From Segatella salivae DSM 15606 (lineage in GTDB: Bacteria > Bacteroidota > Bacteroidia > Bacteroidales > Bacteroidaceae), in the NCBI RefSeq assembly GCF_000185845.1, contig NZ_GL629647.1, positions 2,383,963 through 2,397,322 on the forward strand: a DNA stretch of 13,360 nucleotides, in the 5' to 3' direction. Each line of letters starts with the position of its first letter. Position 1 is the first letter of the stretch. Below are positions 1 through 7,744 of the stretch, one piece after another. The notes under the pieces were generated by a model. It was not told the origin of the DNA. It was given only the letters and a program-made list of their open reading frames with translations, and searched no databases. The translations under genes and the position numbers were made by a program.

Positions 1-818
1 TTTTTCTGGTCGTCTGTTATTATTCCTTGAGCAATGAGGGCATTGCGAATACCATTATCATCCACGGAAGTTGTTACATAATCGGCCTCTTCTTTGACGT
101 TCTCTCGACCATTACCCATGGCCACTCCTATGCCTGCTTGCTGGATAATGCTTAAGTCGTTACCTCCATCTCCGAAAGCCATTGTCTCACTAAGTCGCAG
201 TCCTTCGTGTGCAGCCAATGCCAAAAGCCCTTGCCCTTTGTCTGCTTTGATATTCGTAATATCCGTAAAATCATCACACCAGCGCCCTGAAGTACATTGT
301 TTTATGCCACTCATGAGCTCCTCTTCTTGTGCAGATGAGATGAAAGGTGTTAGCTGAAGAATCGGTTGTTTCAGTACTTCTTCGATGGGTTTATGGTAGT
401 CTATATTGGTAACTCCAAGCTTTTTGCAAAACACATCATCAACTATATCTTTGTAATTAAAGATAGCGATGTCTTTCGTTCCAACGACTACAACAGGCCG
501 ATCCCATTTCTTTGCAGCGTCAAGGATTTGACAAACATCCGTTTGGGGGATGTCGTGGCAGCATATTATCTCTCGTTTCCCATTCCTATCAACAAAGCAA
601 TACGCTCCATTTGTAGTGATATATCCGTCAATTAAGTGTTGAATCTGTCCCAGATTCGTGATAATTGAGAGTGGGCGCCCTGTCGAAATATACACTTTTA
701 AGCCTTGTTTCTTCACCTCTTCCAAGGCATTAACCGTTGACTCTGGTATCTCGTGGGTTCGAAAAGAAACTAATGTTCCGTCAATATCAAAGAATAACGC
801 TTTTATCATATCAATCAT
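1..818 (-). CDS. Cof-type HAD-superfamily phosphatase (3' end cut off)
   Basis: This is a cytoplasmic HAD-family hydrolase of the Cof/YidA type, which dephosphorylates small phosphorylated metabolites, often sugar phosphates; the substrate cannot be read from sequence. Reading the minus strand gives 272 codons with no stop before the window edge. All four HAD motifs are visible: motif I FFDIDGTL (residues 9-16, nucleophile D11, acid/base D13), motif II ISTGRP (44-49), the motif III lysine in IKADKG (K191 or K194), and motif IV GDGGND (216-221). The cap domain lies between about 80 and 185. Cof proteins are usually about 260-275 residues, so only a few residues should be missing. Start: ATG at 818, or ATG at 809 (giving MIKALFFDIDGT), which matches family starts better; the choice is open. 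It begins 58 bp after the synthase stop, with a candidate promoter in the gap. No functional link to the synthase is evident. Confidence 0.9.
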   Translation of the reverse strand, partial: MIDMIKALFFDIDGTLVSFRTHEIPESTVNALEEVKKQGLKVYISTGRPLSIITNLGQIQHLIDGYITTNGAYCFVDRNGKREIICCHDIPQTDVCQILDAAKKWDRPVVVVGTKDIAIFNYKDIVDDVFCKKLGVTNIDYHKPIEEVLKQPILQLTPFISSAQEEELMSGIKQCTSGRWCDDFTDITNIKADKGQGLLALAAHEGLRLSETMAFGDGGNDLSIIQQAGIGVAMGNGRENVKEEADYVTTSVDDNGIRNALIAQGIITDDQK

Positions 819-830
819 TTTTGCTTACCA

Positions 831-838
831 CAAAGATA
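831..838 (-). promoter_or_regulatory. Candidate Bacteroidota -7 box for the HAD gene
   Basis: On the minus strand this reads TATCTTTG, an exact match to the Bacteroidota -7 consensus TAnnTTTG. It ends 12 bases before the ATG at 818, implying a very short leader. I see no clear TTTG -33 element about 20 bp upstream, so the gene may also be read through from the synthase. Confidence 0.45.
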
Positions 839-876
839 ATAAAAATCTTCTGTTTCTTTGTCCTCATGAGGTCGAA

Positions 877-3800
877 TTACTTATTTGCAATCGTGACATT
901 GCCTGTTCGTTTCAGCACTCCCCATGATTGCAGCTCCCCTTTAATGGCTTTCATATAGCTTTTGAAGATGACATAATACATCACCCAGCGATAGAAGAAC
1001 CGCTGAGGGATAATCCACAGCAACACCCATAAAGGCTCTTTCTCTACAATATAGGCCATAATTGATACGCTACCATCTACAAGTAAGAACAGTAAATAAT
1101 AGATAAAGATCTGCCACCCATTACCCATGAATAAGCCAAACAACATCATTAAGTCGGCAAGAGGAGAGAAAGTAGGAATAATATACTGGAAGATGAGCAT
1201 GTTAGGCATAGCCCATAAGCCGAAGCCTTTATGCTTTTTACTGAATAAAGCAGCACGATGTTTCCAGAAGGTTTGCATCACTCCGAAAGTCCAACGCGTG
1301 CGTTGCTTGACGAATTGACGTAGACTTTCGGGGGCTTCTGTCATCGCAATAGCTGCATTTTCGTTCTCAATGACATAATCTTTTTCAAGGATTCCCATTG
1401 TCAAGTCACAGTCTTCAGCCAAGGTATCAGTATTAAAGCCACCCGCATCTTCAATAGCTTTCTTTCTGAATGCACCGATTGCACCCGGTACAACCGTAAT
1501 AGCATTGATGCTGGCATAAGCCATTCGGTCAAAGTTCTGACTCGTAGTATATTCTATAGCCTGCCAACGTGTGAGCATGTTACGCTGATTTCCCACCTTT
1601 ACATTCCCTGCAACGGCTCCTATTTTGCCCTCCGTGTCAGTCAGATAGTGCCTCATCAAGAGCGTAACGGCATTCTTTCGCAGTTGTGTGTCGGCATCAA
1701 TACAAACCACATATTCGGCTGTTGTGTGTGCAATACCATAGTTTAGAGCCGAGGCTTTACCTGCATTCTGCTTGGTGAGAATAACGATGTTGGGGTCATC
1801 GGCAAAGGCTTCTTGCACCCGTTTCAATGTGTTGTCCTTACTACCATCGTCAACAAAAACAATATCGAAGTTTGGATAGTCTTGCATTTTCAAGTTCTCC
1901 AGAGTTCTCACCACGTTTACTTCTTCGTTATATGCCGGCACAATGATAGACACTTTCGCAGCGTTTGTCTTATCAAGCAGAGGATAAGAGCGCCGTTTCT
2001 CACGTCGTTTCTCACGTATCATGAGAATATACATGAAGAGTAGTCTTGCAAATCCAAGAACCAAGAATACCAAGAAGAGCGCTGTTAAAAAGTCGCTTGC
2101 ATGATAAATCAGTTCTGCCAACGACAGGTTAGCCTGCATTGCATAGTATGCTTTGTCTTTCGGTATGACGGGCATCAACTGCGAACGCGACATACCCAGA
2201 TATTTTTCAAGCGAAATAAAATGGTAACCTTCACGCTGAAGTGTATTCAATATGCGTGGCAGTGCAGTGAGTGTAGGTTGCCGAGTCGAACCTCCTGCAT
2301 CGTGCAACAGAATGATATGCCCATCACCGCGATGCACTCCGTCAATCACTCTCTTATAGATTTGGTCGGCAGTAACGCCAACTTCCCAGTCGTTTGGGTC
2401 GATAGATTCTCCCACAAAGATATAGTTTCTGCGACTTGCCAATATCATTGGCTCAATTTCTTCACGCTCAGTAGGGTCACTATCCGCATTATATGGCGCA
2501 CGAAACAGCACAGTGCTCTGGCCCGTTATACTCTCAATGAGCATTCGAGTGAGTTTCAATTCGGCATAAGTGCGGCGTTCTGAGTTCTCCGCTACATTGT
2601 GGTGGGTGAAGGTATGATTACCAATCGTGTGGCCATCATCAAAGACTTGTTTCACAACGGGTAGGTTTTTCTCTATCTGTAAGCCTACCATGAAGAAGGC
2701 AGCAGGCACATGATACTGCTTAAGGATACGCAAAACAGTCGGTGTCCACCTACTATCTGGCCCATCATCAAACGTGATAACAAGTTCTTTTTTGCCTGCT
2801 TTCCCAAGCTTATCTACCGTGTAAGTAGAGGGTATTTTCACATAATGTTCCTCGGCGATGAGTTGCTCGTCTTTGTCCAAAGCAATACTAATCTTTCCCG
2901 GATGAGGCTCAGAAGCCACGCTGAGTACCTCGCCGTCACCGACATAATTGACGTCTTCCGTACCAGGAAGTTGCATCATCTTCTGCAACTTAAACGATGA
3001 AACACTTTCCCACGACATATCTTTGCCATAGAAATTCCACAGGCGATTGTCTTCTGTTCCCAATCTCCACACGGAGTAACCGGCCAGATGATATTCTGCG
3101 CCGAAACGCATCGTGTTAAACATTGTGGCTGCATCAGTGGAATAAATACGATGAAGTAGGCCGGTGTTTTCATCCTGATAGGCCATATCAATGTTATAGG
3201 TGTTGTCGTCAAAGTGTACCTTTGCCCCCGCATCTAAAGCCGTTGCCATCAACTGATTGAATGAAATGCTCTCGCAATCATCCTTTCCTGACCAGTCATA
3301 TCCATATGCCGCCATGGCCAAAACTATCTTGTTATTGGGGATAGAATGGGCCGCCCAGTCTGTTGCTTTCTCTATCCATTGCTGCGAACTCACAGGACCT
3401 GGCGTGCTCGTTGAGTTGTGTTCATCGTATGCCATGAGGAATAAGTAGTCGCAATATTTTGCTAATGCCACAACATCATAGTCCTCATTAAAGGGTTCAA
3501 TGTCTTCTGTGAGGTAGAGATTATGCGCATGACAGGCAGTCGAAAGCTCTTTAACTAAGTCTGTTAAGAGTTGGTTGTCATTGATATTTAACTCCTCAAA
3601 GTCGATGTTTACACCCGAAAAGTGATACCGTTTGCATAGTGTGATGACATCATTTATCAGCTGTTTGCGTTTCATGGGGTTGCGCATGATGCGCCCAATT
3701 GCCTCTGGTCGGAAGCTACCTTTAACGTTATTGGTCAGCATGGGCATAATAGGCACTCCCGCTTTCCGCATGAGTTGCAACGCCTTTACATTGATTCTCG

Positions 3801-4287
3801 ACTCCACTCTGTCGGTTTTCATGTTGATAAAGAACCATTCCGGAATAATCATATTCAGGTGTTTAAGGTTCTTTTTCAATGATCTGTATGAGCGATTATC
3901 CCAATTCACATACCACGCGGCACGCACTCCAAGGCGTGGGTTGTTCCATTCGGCAATATATTTAGCAGTTAGTGCGTCGCCCTTTCCTATGAAACGATGT
4001 TTGTTAATGGTAGCCGTTGCATAGTTGTTATGCATCTTTTTTTCCGCAAAGATGTCGCGAAAGGTCTTATAAGTACGTGCTGTTTTATTGTCTTTCAGAA
4101 AGACATTGTCAGCCGAAACAACGTTACGATAGTCGTGCTTGAAAGGCACATTTGGACTCCCTTCGAGGGCAAACATTGTGACGAAAACGCCAACCAACAA
4201 TATCAAAATGGTCAGAATAAAGCGGAATGACCATCTAAACCTGTTCCAACGCTTGCGAGAACTGGTCTGAAAAACTTGTTTATTCAT
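877..4287 (-). CDS. GH18-CE4-GT2 trimodular membrane polysaccharide synthase/deacetylase
   Basis: The 1136-residue protein joins three enzymes. A basic N-terminus and TM helix (about 21-42) lead into a GH18-like domain (about 115-425) with SGVNIDFEE at 224-232, putative catalytic D229 and E231. A NodB/CE4 polysaccharide deacetylase follows (about 500-695): TFDDGP 505-510, GNHTFTH 556-562 (metal ligands D508, H558, H562), RAPY 596-599, DPNDW 630-634, LLHD 660-663. After a second TM (about 730-757) and a basic REKRREKRR stretch comes a processive GT2 domain: VPAYNEE 783-789, DDGS 813-816, DAD 864-866, AED 957-959, QRTRW 995-999. Three or four C-terminal TM helices end it. Positive-inside topology puts GH18 and CE4 in the periplasm and GT2 in the cytoplasm. 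By analogy with PgaB/PgaC it probably makes and partly deacetylates a beta-linked hexosamine polymer (inference). ATG 4287 was chosen because the longer frame begins at TTG 4317, inside the promoter. Confidence 0.93.
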   Translation of the reverse strand: MNKQVFQTSSRKRWNRFRWSFRFILTILILLVGVFVTMFALEGSPNVPFKHDYRNVVSADNVFLKDNKTARTYKTFRDIFAEKKMHNNYATATINKHRFIGKGDALTAKYIAEWNNPRLGVRAAWYVNWDNRSYRSLKKNLKHLNMIIPEWFFINMKTDRVESRINVKALQLMRKAGVPIMPMLTNNVKGSFRPEAIGRIMRNPMKRKQLINDVITLCKRYHFSGVNIDFEELNINDNQLLTDLVKELSTACHAHNLYLTEDIEPFNEDYDVVALAKYCDYLFLMAYDEHNSTSTPGPVSSQQWIEKATDWAAHSIPNNKIVLAMAAYGYDWSGKDDCESISFNQLMATALDAGAKVHFDDNTYNIDMAYQDENTGLLHRIYSTDAATMFNTMRFGAEYHLAGYSVWRLGTEDNRLWNFYGKDMSWESVSSFKLQKMMQLPGTEDVNYVGDGEVLSVASEPHPGKISIALDKDEQLIAEEHYVKIPSTYTVDKLGKAGKKELVITFDDGPDSRWTPTVLRILKQYHVPAAFFMVGLQIEKNLPVVKQVFDDGHTIGNHTFTHHNVAENSERRTYAELKLTRMLIESITGQSTVLFRAPYNADSDPTEREEIEPMILASRRNYIFVGESIDPNDWEVGVTADQIYKRVIDGVHRGDGHIILLHDAGGSTRQPTLTALPRILNTLQREGYHFISLEKYLGMSRSQLMPVIPKDKAYYAMQANLSLAELIYHASDFLTALFLVFLVLGFARLLFMYILMIREKRREKRRSYPLLDKTNAAKVSIIVPAYNEEVNVVRTLENLKMQDYPNFDIVFVDDGSKDNTLKRVQEAFADDPNIVILTKQNAGKASALNYGIAHTTAEYVVCIDADTQLRKNAVTLLMRHYLTDTEGKIGAVAGNVKVGNQRNMLTRWQAIEYTTSQNFDRMAYASINAITVVPGAIGAFRKKAIEDAGGFNTDTLAEDCDLTMGILEKDYVIENENAAIAMTEAPESLRQFVKQRTRWTFGVMQTFWKHRAALFSKKHKGFGLWAMPNMLIFQYIIPTFSPLADLMMLFGLFMGNGWQIFIYYLLFLLVDGSVSIMAYIVEKEPLWVLLWIIPQRFFYRWVMYYVIFKSYMKAIKGELQSWGVLKRTGNVTIANK

Positions 4288-4314
4288 CTGAATCAACCTT
4301 TTGTTTATGCAATG

Positions 4315-4322
4315 CAAAATTA
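4315..4322 (-). promoter_or_regulatory. Candidate Bacteroidota -7 box for the GH18-CE4-GT2 gene
   Basis: The minus strand reads TAATTTTG, an exact TAnnTTTG match, 27 bases before the ATG at 4287. The nearest upstream TTG is about 27 bp away, longer than the usual 19-21 bp, so the -33 half is weak. Its position supports the ATG at 4287 over the TTG at 4317. Confidence 0.5.
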
Positions 4323-4449
4323 CGAACTTTCTCGTTTCGTTATTATTTTCAATGTATAATTTATGATAAAATGCAATTCCGAATGAGCCATGTCAATTCG
4401 TCATGTGTTGCAAACTGAAAGATAAATCGTGTTGAAAGGGGATTGGAAA

Positions 4450-4472
4450 TAGGCTGCATCGTAAACAGCCTA
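4450..4472 (-). terminator. Weak hairpin, possible terminator of the regulator transcript
   Basis: TAGGCTG (4450-4456) and CAGCCTA (4466-4472) form a perfect 7-bp stem around a 9-nt loop. On the minus strand it is followed only by TTTCC, so there is no real U-tract. It lies about 210 bases past the regulator stop. It could end that transcript, but evidence is thin. Confidence 0.3.
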
Positions 4473-4557
4473 ACCTGATTGTGGCAGCGAATCTCTATTC
4501 ATTCAGGATATTTATGGGCTAAAAGACATAAAACATCAGCGCAGAAAGCCAATGTCG

Positions 4558-4689
4558 TTTGCGTCAAATCATCGCGTGTTTTGCGTCAAATCATCGTGTG
4601 AAATGGGTCTAATGACAAGCTCTTTTGCCTCAAATCATTCTGCTGTTTCTTATGATATTGTCTTCTGTTTCGTATGAGTTGTCACTCTT
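4558..4689. repeat. Degenerate 22-bp-period tandem repeat array, about six units
   Basis: Units start at 4558, 4580, 4602, 4624, 4646 and 4668, all in 22-bp phase. The first two share TTTGCGTCAAATCATCG and differ at one of 21 positions. The unit at 4624 keeps TTTGCCTCAAATCAT (one difference in 15), while 4602 is decayed (about 9 of 15). The last two units share a second block, TCTGCTGTTTCTTATGA at 4639-4655 against TCTTCTGTTTCGTATGA at 4661-4677 (15 of 17 identical). The conserved core contains a small inverted repeat, TTTG-NNN-CAAA. The last unit overlaps the stop codon and final residues of the regulator. There are no separate spacers, so this is not a CRISPR array. Confidence 0.75.
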
Positions 4690-7666
4690 CTTGCTTTGCA
4701 TTTGCGTCATTGGAAAGGCTCTTTTTGGGTGCTTCTCCAAACCTTTTGGTGTAACAACGCGTGAAATATTTGGGGTCATTGAAGCCTACTTTGTAGGCAA
4801 TCTCTGTGATGTTGCGGTCATGAGGATTGCCCATGAGGATTTTCTTCGCTACATCTAAACGATAGTTGCGTAGGAATTGACTTGTCGAACAACCTGTTTC
4901 AGCATGAATATTTCGGCTAACGAGATTGCGATTCATGCCCAATTGGTCGGCCAGTTCCATCACTCCAAAGGCTGAATCGTTATAATGTGTCTCTACAATG
5001 GCCATTACGCGGTCCATGAAGGGCTGTTGTTTTGCCTGCATTTCCGTTTGATCGGTCAGGTAACAACGTTGTTTGCTCTGGGTCATCTTCTTCTGCACAT
5101 GGAGTATTCCCTCAATTCTTTGCTGCAATTCTGACGGAGCTTCACTCTCATTGAGTGCCTCTTCAATCGGTTTCATGAGTCGTTCTGCCTCACGACGACG
5201 CACCACTTTTACGCGCTGTTGATAGAGATAGCGCCCCATGAGCAGCAAAACGATGAGTGAAAGCAGGCAAAACCACCAGGTTTTCCAAAAGCGTGGACTC
5301 ACCACTACATGCACTGTGGCCGTCAAGTTATTGTTGTCATCGGTTGCCGAGACGCATCTCACTTGAAATTCATAGTCTCCCGGTGGCAAGTTTGTATAGC
5401 GCATACTGTGTTCTCCGGGTTTCAACTGAATCCAATCATGTTCAAATCCTTTCATGCGGCAGCTGTAAACACACTGCTCTTCGTTGCTAAAGTTGAGAGA
5501 GGAAAATTCAAACGTGATGGATTTATCAGCCTCGCTGATGTGTATTTCCTTGGCTTGGTGGATGTCTTCACAAAGATATTGTGAGTCGGCGCCCACTTCT
5601 TCGTTGTTGACAAGCAGTCGAGTGAAGCGCAAACGACCGCGGAAAAGCTTCGTCGGCTGATGGTAAAGCAGTGCTGTCAAGCCTTTATCGCTGCCGAAAT
5701 ATAAGGTTCCGTTGGTAGCCTTTATGGCCGAATTCCAATAGAATTGCGAAGAAAGCAGACCATCGTTTGTCGTGTAATTGGTGAATGTTTCGCGGTGAGG
5801 ATTGAAATGAGACAGGCCATTTTCGGTCGTAATCCATAACATTCCTTGAGCATCTTCAACGATACCTCTCACGGCATTGTGTGCCAAACCATCGCGTTGA
5901 GTGTAGGCCTTGAAGTGCTGATTTCCGTGTTTATCGACGATTCTTTTATAGAGACCATACCCATTACTGCCCAACCATAGTGTGCCATCTCGCCCTTGAC
6001 AGAAGGCACATAGCTTGTCGATAATACCACTTTTGGGTGCATCTAACTTGTAAGTCATGTGCTGGCAACGGAATATCCGTGGGTTCTTATGGTTTGATTT
6101 CAAGTCGATTTTGATAACACCTGTGCCACATCCCATCCAAAGGAAACCTTCTTTGTCGATTGTTGCGCCTATAGCGCCACGAATATTACGGCAGTTTTTG
6201 AAGGGCTCGAATAGTTGATGACGTTGTAAATCGAAGGCAAAGACACCATCATTTGTACCAATCCACATCAATTGATTACGTTGATCCATGCACAAGGCGC
6301 CTATAAACTGCGTGAGGCGGGCATAGACTTCGGGAAGCTTTAACCGCAGAATGGTGGCATGGGTGCGTAGATTGATGAAGTTAAGTCCGCCACCCCATGT
6401 GCCAATCCATAGGTTCTGATGGTCATCCGCGGCAAGCGTTGATACAGCGTTATGGCTTAATGACGAGTTGGCAGTTGTGAAATGGGTGAAGGTTTTCGCC
6501 TCTTTTGCCTTGCGATTCAAGCCTCCTTCTACCGTTCCTACCCACAACGTGCCGTCAGGTTCGGCATACATCGCATTGACAGCATTGGCAGATAGACTCG
6601 TCGGTTCGGTTGAATGAGCGAAATTTTCGAGTTGAAGCGGGCGCGGATTTAACTTGATGATGCCTCCCGTTTCTGTGCCAATCCAGATTGAACCATGGTC
6701 AATGGCGATGCAATTCACGAAATTGCTGCTCAAAGGATGATGCTTGCTGTCGGTAGTCCACATGGAGAATTCATCACTTTTAGGCTGATAGAAGTTCACG
6801 CCGCCTAAGGTTCCGACAATCAATTGGTTGTTGGGAGACAAGGCAAGTGATGAGACATAATCGTGTGAAAGCGTGTGAATGGCGTTGGAATGTCGATAGG
6901 TTTGCAGGGTGTTTGAAGAGACATCATAACGTAAAAGGCCTTGCCATGTGCCTATCCAAATATGGTTTTGGTGGCGTAATAAGGAGGTAATGAAGGTGTT
7001 ATGAAGCTTAGAAAGTGGTGCGCCGAGACTGCATTTCACTAATTTATTGCCTGAAATCACGAGACGATAAAGCCCTCCGTCAATGGCAGCCCATAGGCTT
7101 CCATCGTGGTTAATGTCGGCTATCGTGATGTCGGGAGTATTCCCTTGGTAAGCAATTTGACGAATTTGGTGCACATTTCCCATTTGATCAAAGCTAAGAT
7201 GGGTTATCATCGACCGCCCAACAAGCCATATTGCACCCTTGTAATCACAATAGACTTTCACGGAGAGTTGACGCAGAAGGTGTCGCAGTTTGTCGTTCGT
7301 GCTCTTCGGAACAATGGTCTTCATGGTCTTTAAGTCAATCACTTCGGTGTATTCATCGAAACAAACCCAGAGCCGATGAAAGCGGTCTTCGGTGATGTTA
7401 TGACACGTATTGCTGTGTGTTGTCATGTCACTTTTGCCTGTGCCGAAGTAGCGATAAGCATATCCATCATAACGAACAAGGCCACCACTATGGGTTGCTA
7501 TCCACATGAATCCATAACTATCGGTGTAGAGATCATCAACAAAATTGCTCGGAAGTCCATTCATCATGTTCAGATAAGTGACGTTGTTTTGCATGACAAG
7601 TGCAGGTTGAGCAATCGTCGAAAGGCAGAAAAGGCAAGATAAGGTAAGTAGAATCAGGTGTTTCAT
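4682..7666 (-). CDS. Membrane-spanning propeller/Y_Y_Y sensor with AraC-type DNA-binding domain, no kinase
   Basis: This 994-residue protein resembles the Bacteroidota hybrid two-component regulators that sense glycans, but lacks the phosphorelay. A signal peptide (1-20) is followed by about 14 Reg_prop repeats, for example MWIATHSGGLVRYDG (54-68), IWIGTWQGLLRYD (236-248), LWVGTVEGGL (374-383) and LWLGSNGYGLY (563-573); 14 blades would make two seven-bladed propellers. A Y_Y_Y domain (about 730-788), one TM helix (797-813), a basic, probably helical linker (814-880) and an AraC-type double HTH (about 884-984, signature GFNDPKYFTRCYTKRFG at 961-977) complete it. No HisKA, HATPase or receiver domain is present; canonical relatives are roughly 1300-1400 residues. 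It should sense a periplasmic ligand and act on DNA from the membrane (inference). ATG 7666 fits the signal peptide; the longer frame starts at TTG 7720, inside the promoter. It lies 78 bp after the protease gene. Confidence 0.92.
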   Translation of the reverse strand: MKHLILLTLSCLFCLSTIAQPALVMQNNVTYLNMMNGLPSNFVDDLYTDSYGFMWIATHSGGLVRYDGYAYRYFGTGKSDMTTHSNTCHNITEDRFHRLWVCFDEYTEVIDLKTMKTIVPKSTNDKLRHLLRQLSVKVYCDYKGAIWLVGRSMITHLSFDQMGNVHQIRQIAYQGNTPDITIADINHDGSLWAAIDGGLYRLVISGNKLVKCSLGAPLSKLHNTFITSLLRHQNHIWIGTWQGLLRYDVSSNTLQTYRHSNAIHTLSHDYVSSLALSPNNQLIVGTLGGVNFYQPKSDEFSMWTTDSKHHPLSSNFVNCIAIDHGSIWIGTETGGIIKLNPRPLQLENFAHSTEPTSLSANAVNAMYAEPDGTLWVGTVEGGLNRKAKEAKTFTHFTTANSSLSHNAVSTLAADDHQNLWIGTWGGGLNFINLRTHATILRLKLPEVYARLTQFIGALCMDQRNQLMWIGTNDGVFAFDLQRHQLFEPFKNCRNIRGAIGATIDKEGFLWMGCGTGVIKIDLKSNHKNPRIFRCQHMTYKLDAPKSGIIDKLCAFCQGRDGTLWLGSNGYGLYKRIVDKHGNQHFKAYTQRDGLAHNAVRGIVEDAQGMLWITTENGLSHFNPHRETFTNYTTNDGLLSSQFYWNSAIKATNGTLYFGSDKGLTALLYHQPTKLFRGRLRFTRLLVNNEEVGADSQYLCEDIHQAKEIHISEADKSITFEFSSLNFSNEEQCVYSCRMKGFEHDWIQLKPGEHSMRYTNLPPGDYEFQVRCVSATDDNNNLTATVHVVVSPRFWKTWWFCLLSLIVLLLMGRYLYQQRVKVVRRREAERLMKPIEEALNESEAPSELQQRIEGILHVQKKMTQSKQRCYLTDQTEMQAKQQPFMDRVMAIVETHYNDSAFGVMELADQLGMNRNLVSRNIHAETGCSTSQFLRNYRLDVAKKILMGNPHDRNITEIAYKVGFNDPKYFTRCYTKRFGEAPKKSLSNDANAKQEE

Positions 7667-7717
7667 GCAAAGGTTTTTAATGTTCTGTGGTAAGGGTTGG
7701 TTACATGGTTTTAATGA

Positions 7718-7725
7718 CAAAGGTA
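7718..7725 (-). promoter_or_regulatory. Candidate Bacteroidota -7 box for the regulator gene
   Basis: The minus strand reads TACCTTTG, an exact TAnnTTTG match, about 51 bases before the ATG at 7666 and inside the 78-bp gap after the protease stop. The nearest upstream TTTTG is only 12 bp away, so the -33 spacing is poor. The regulator may have its own promoter as well as readthrough from the protease gene. Confidence 0.45.
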
Positions 7726-7744
7726 ATGAAAAGCGTGCAAAACA

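Larger units (their letters stand above)
4288..4681. other. 394-bp non-coding stretch between regulator and synthase
   Basis: I find no convincing reading frame on either strand. From left to right it holds the synthase promoter candidate, an AT-rich part, a weak hairpin at 4450-4472, and a 22-bp-period tandem array from about 4558 that runs into the last codons of the regulator gene. It is by far the longest gene-free stretch between neighbours transcribed in the same direction here. Confidence 0.7.

Noticed and set aside
2101..2583. 160-codon plus-strand frame opposite the CE4 domain
   Set aside because: It is a shadow of a conserved catalytic domain on the other strand, without any protein features of its own.
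4288..4317. Ten-residue N-terminal extension of the GH18-CE4-GT2 protein, starting at TTG 4317
   Set aside because: The extended start is TTG, falls on the candidate -7 box, and the ATG at 4287 already gives a normal basic N-terminus before the TM helix.
4558..4689. CRISPR array
   Set aside because: Units are contiguous at 22 bp and degenerate, with no unique spacers and no cas genes nearby.
7667..7720. Eighteen-residue extension of the regulator, starting at TTG 7720
   Set aside because: It would bury the signal peptide and it overlaps the -7 box; the ATG at 7666 begins a clean signal peptide.
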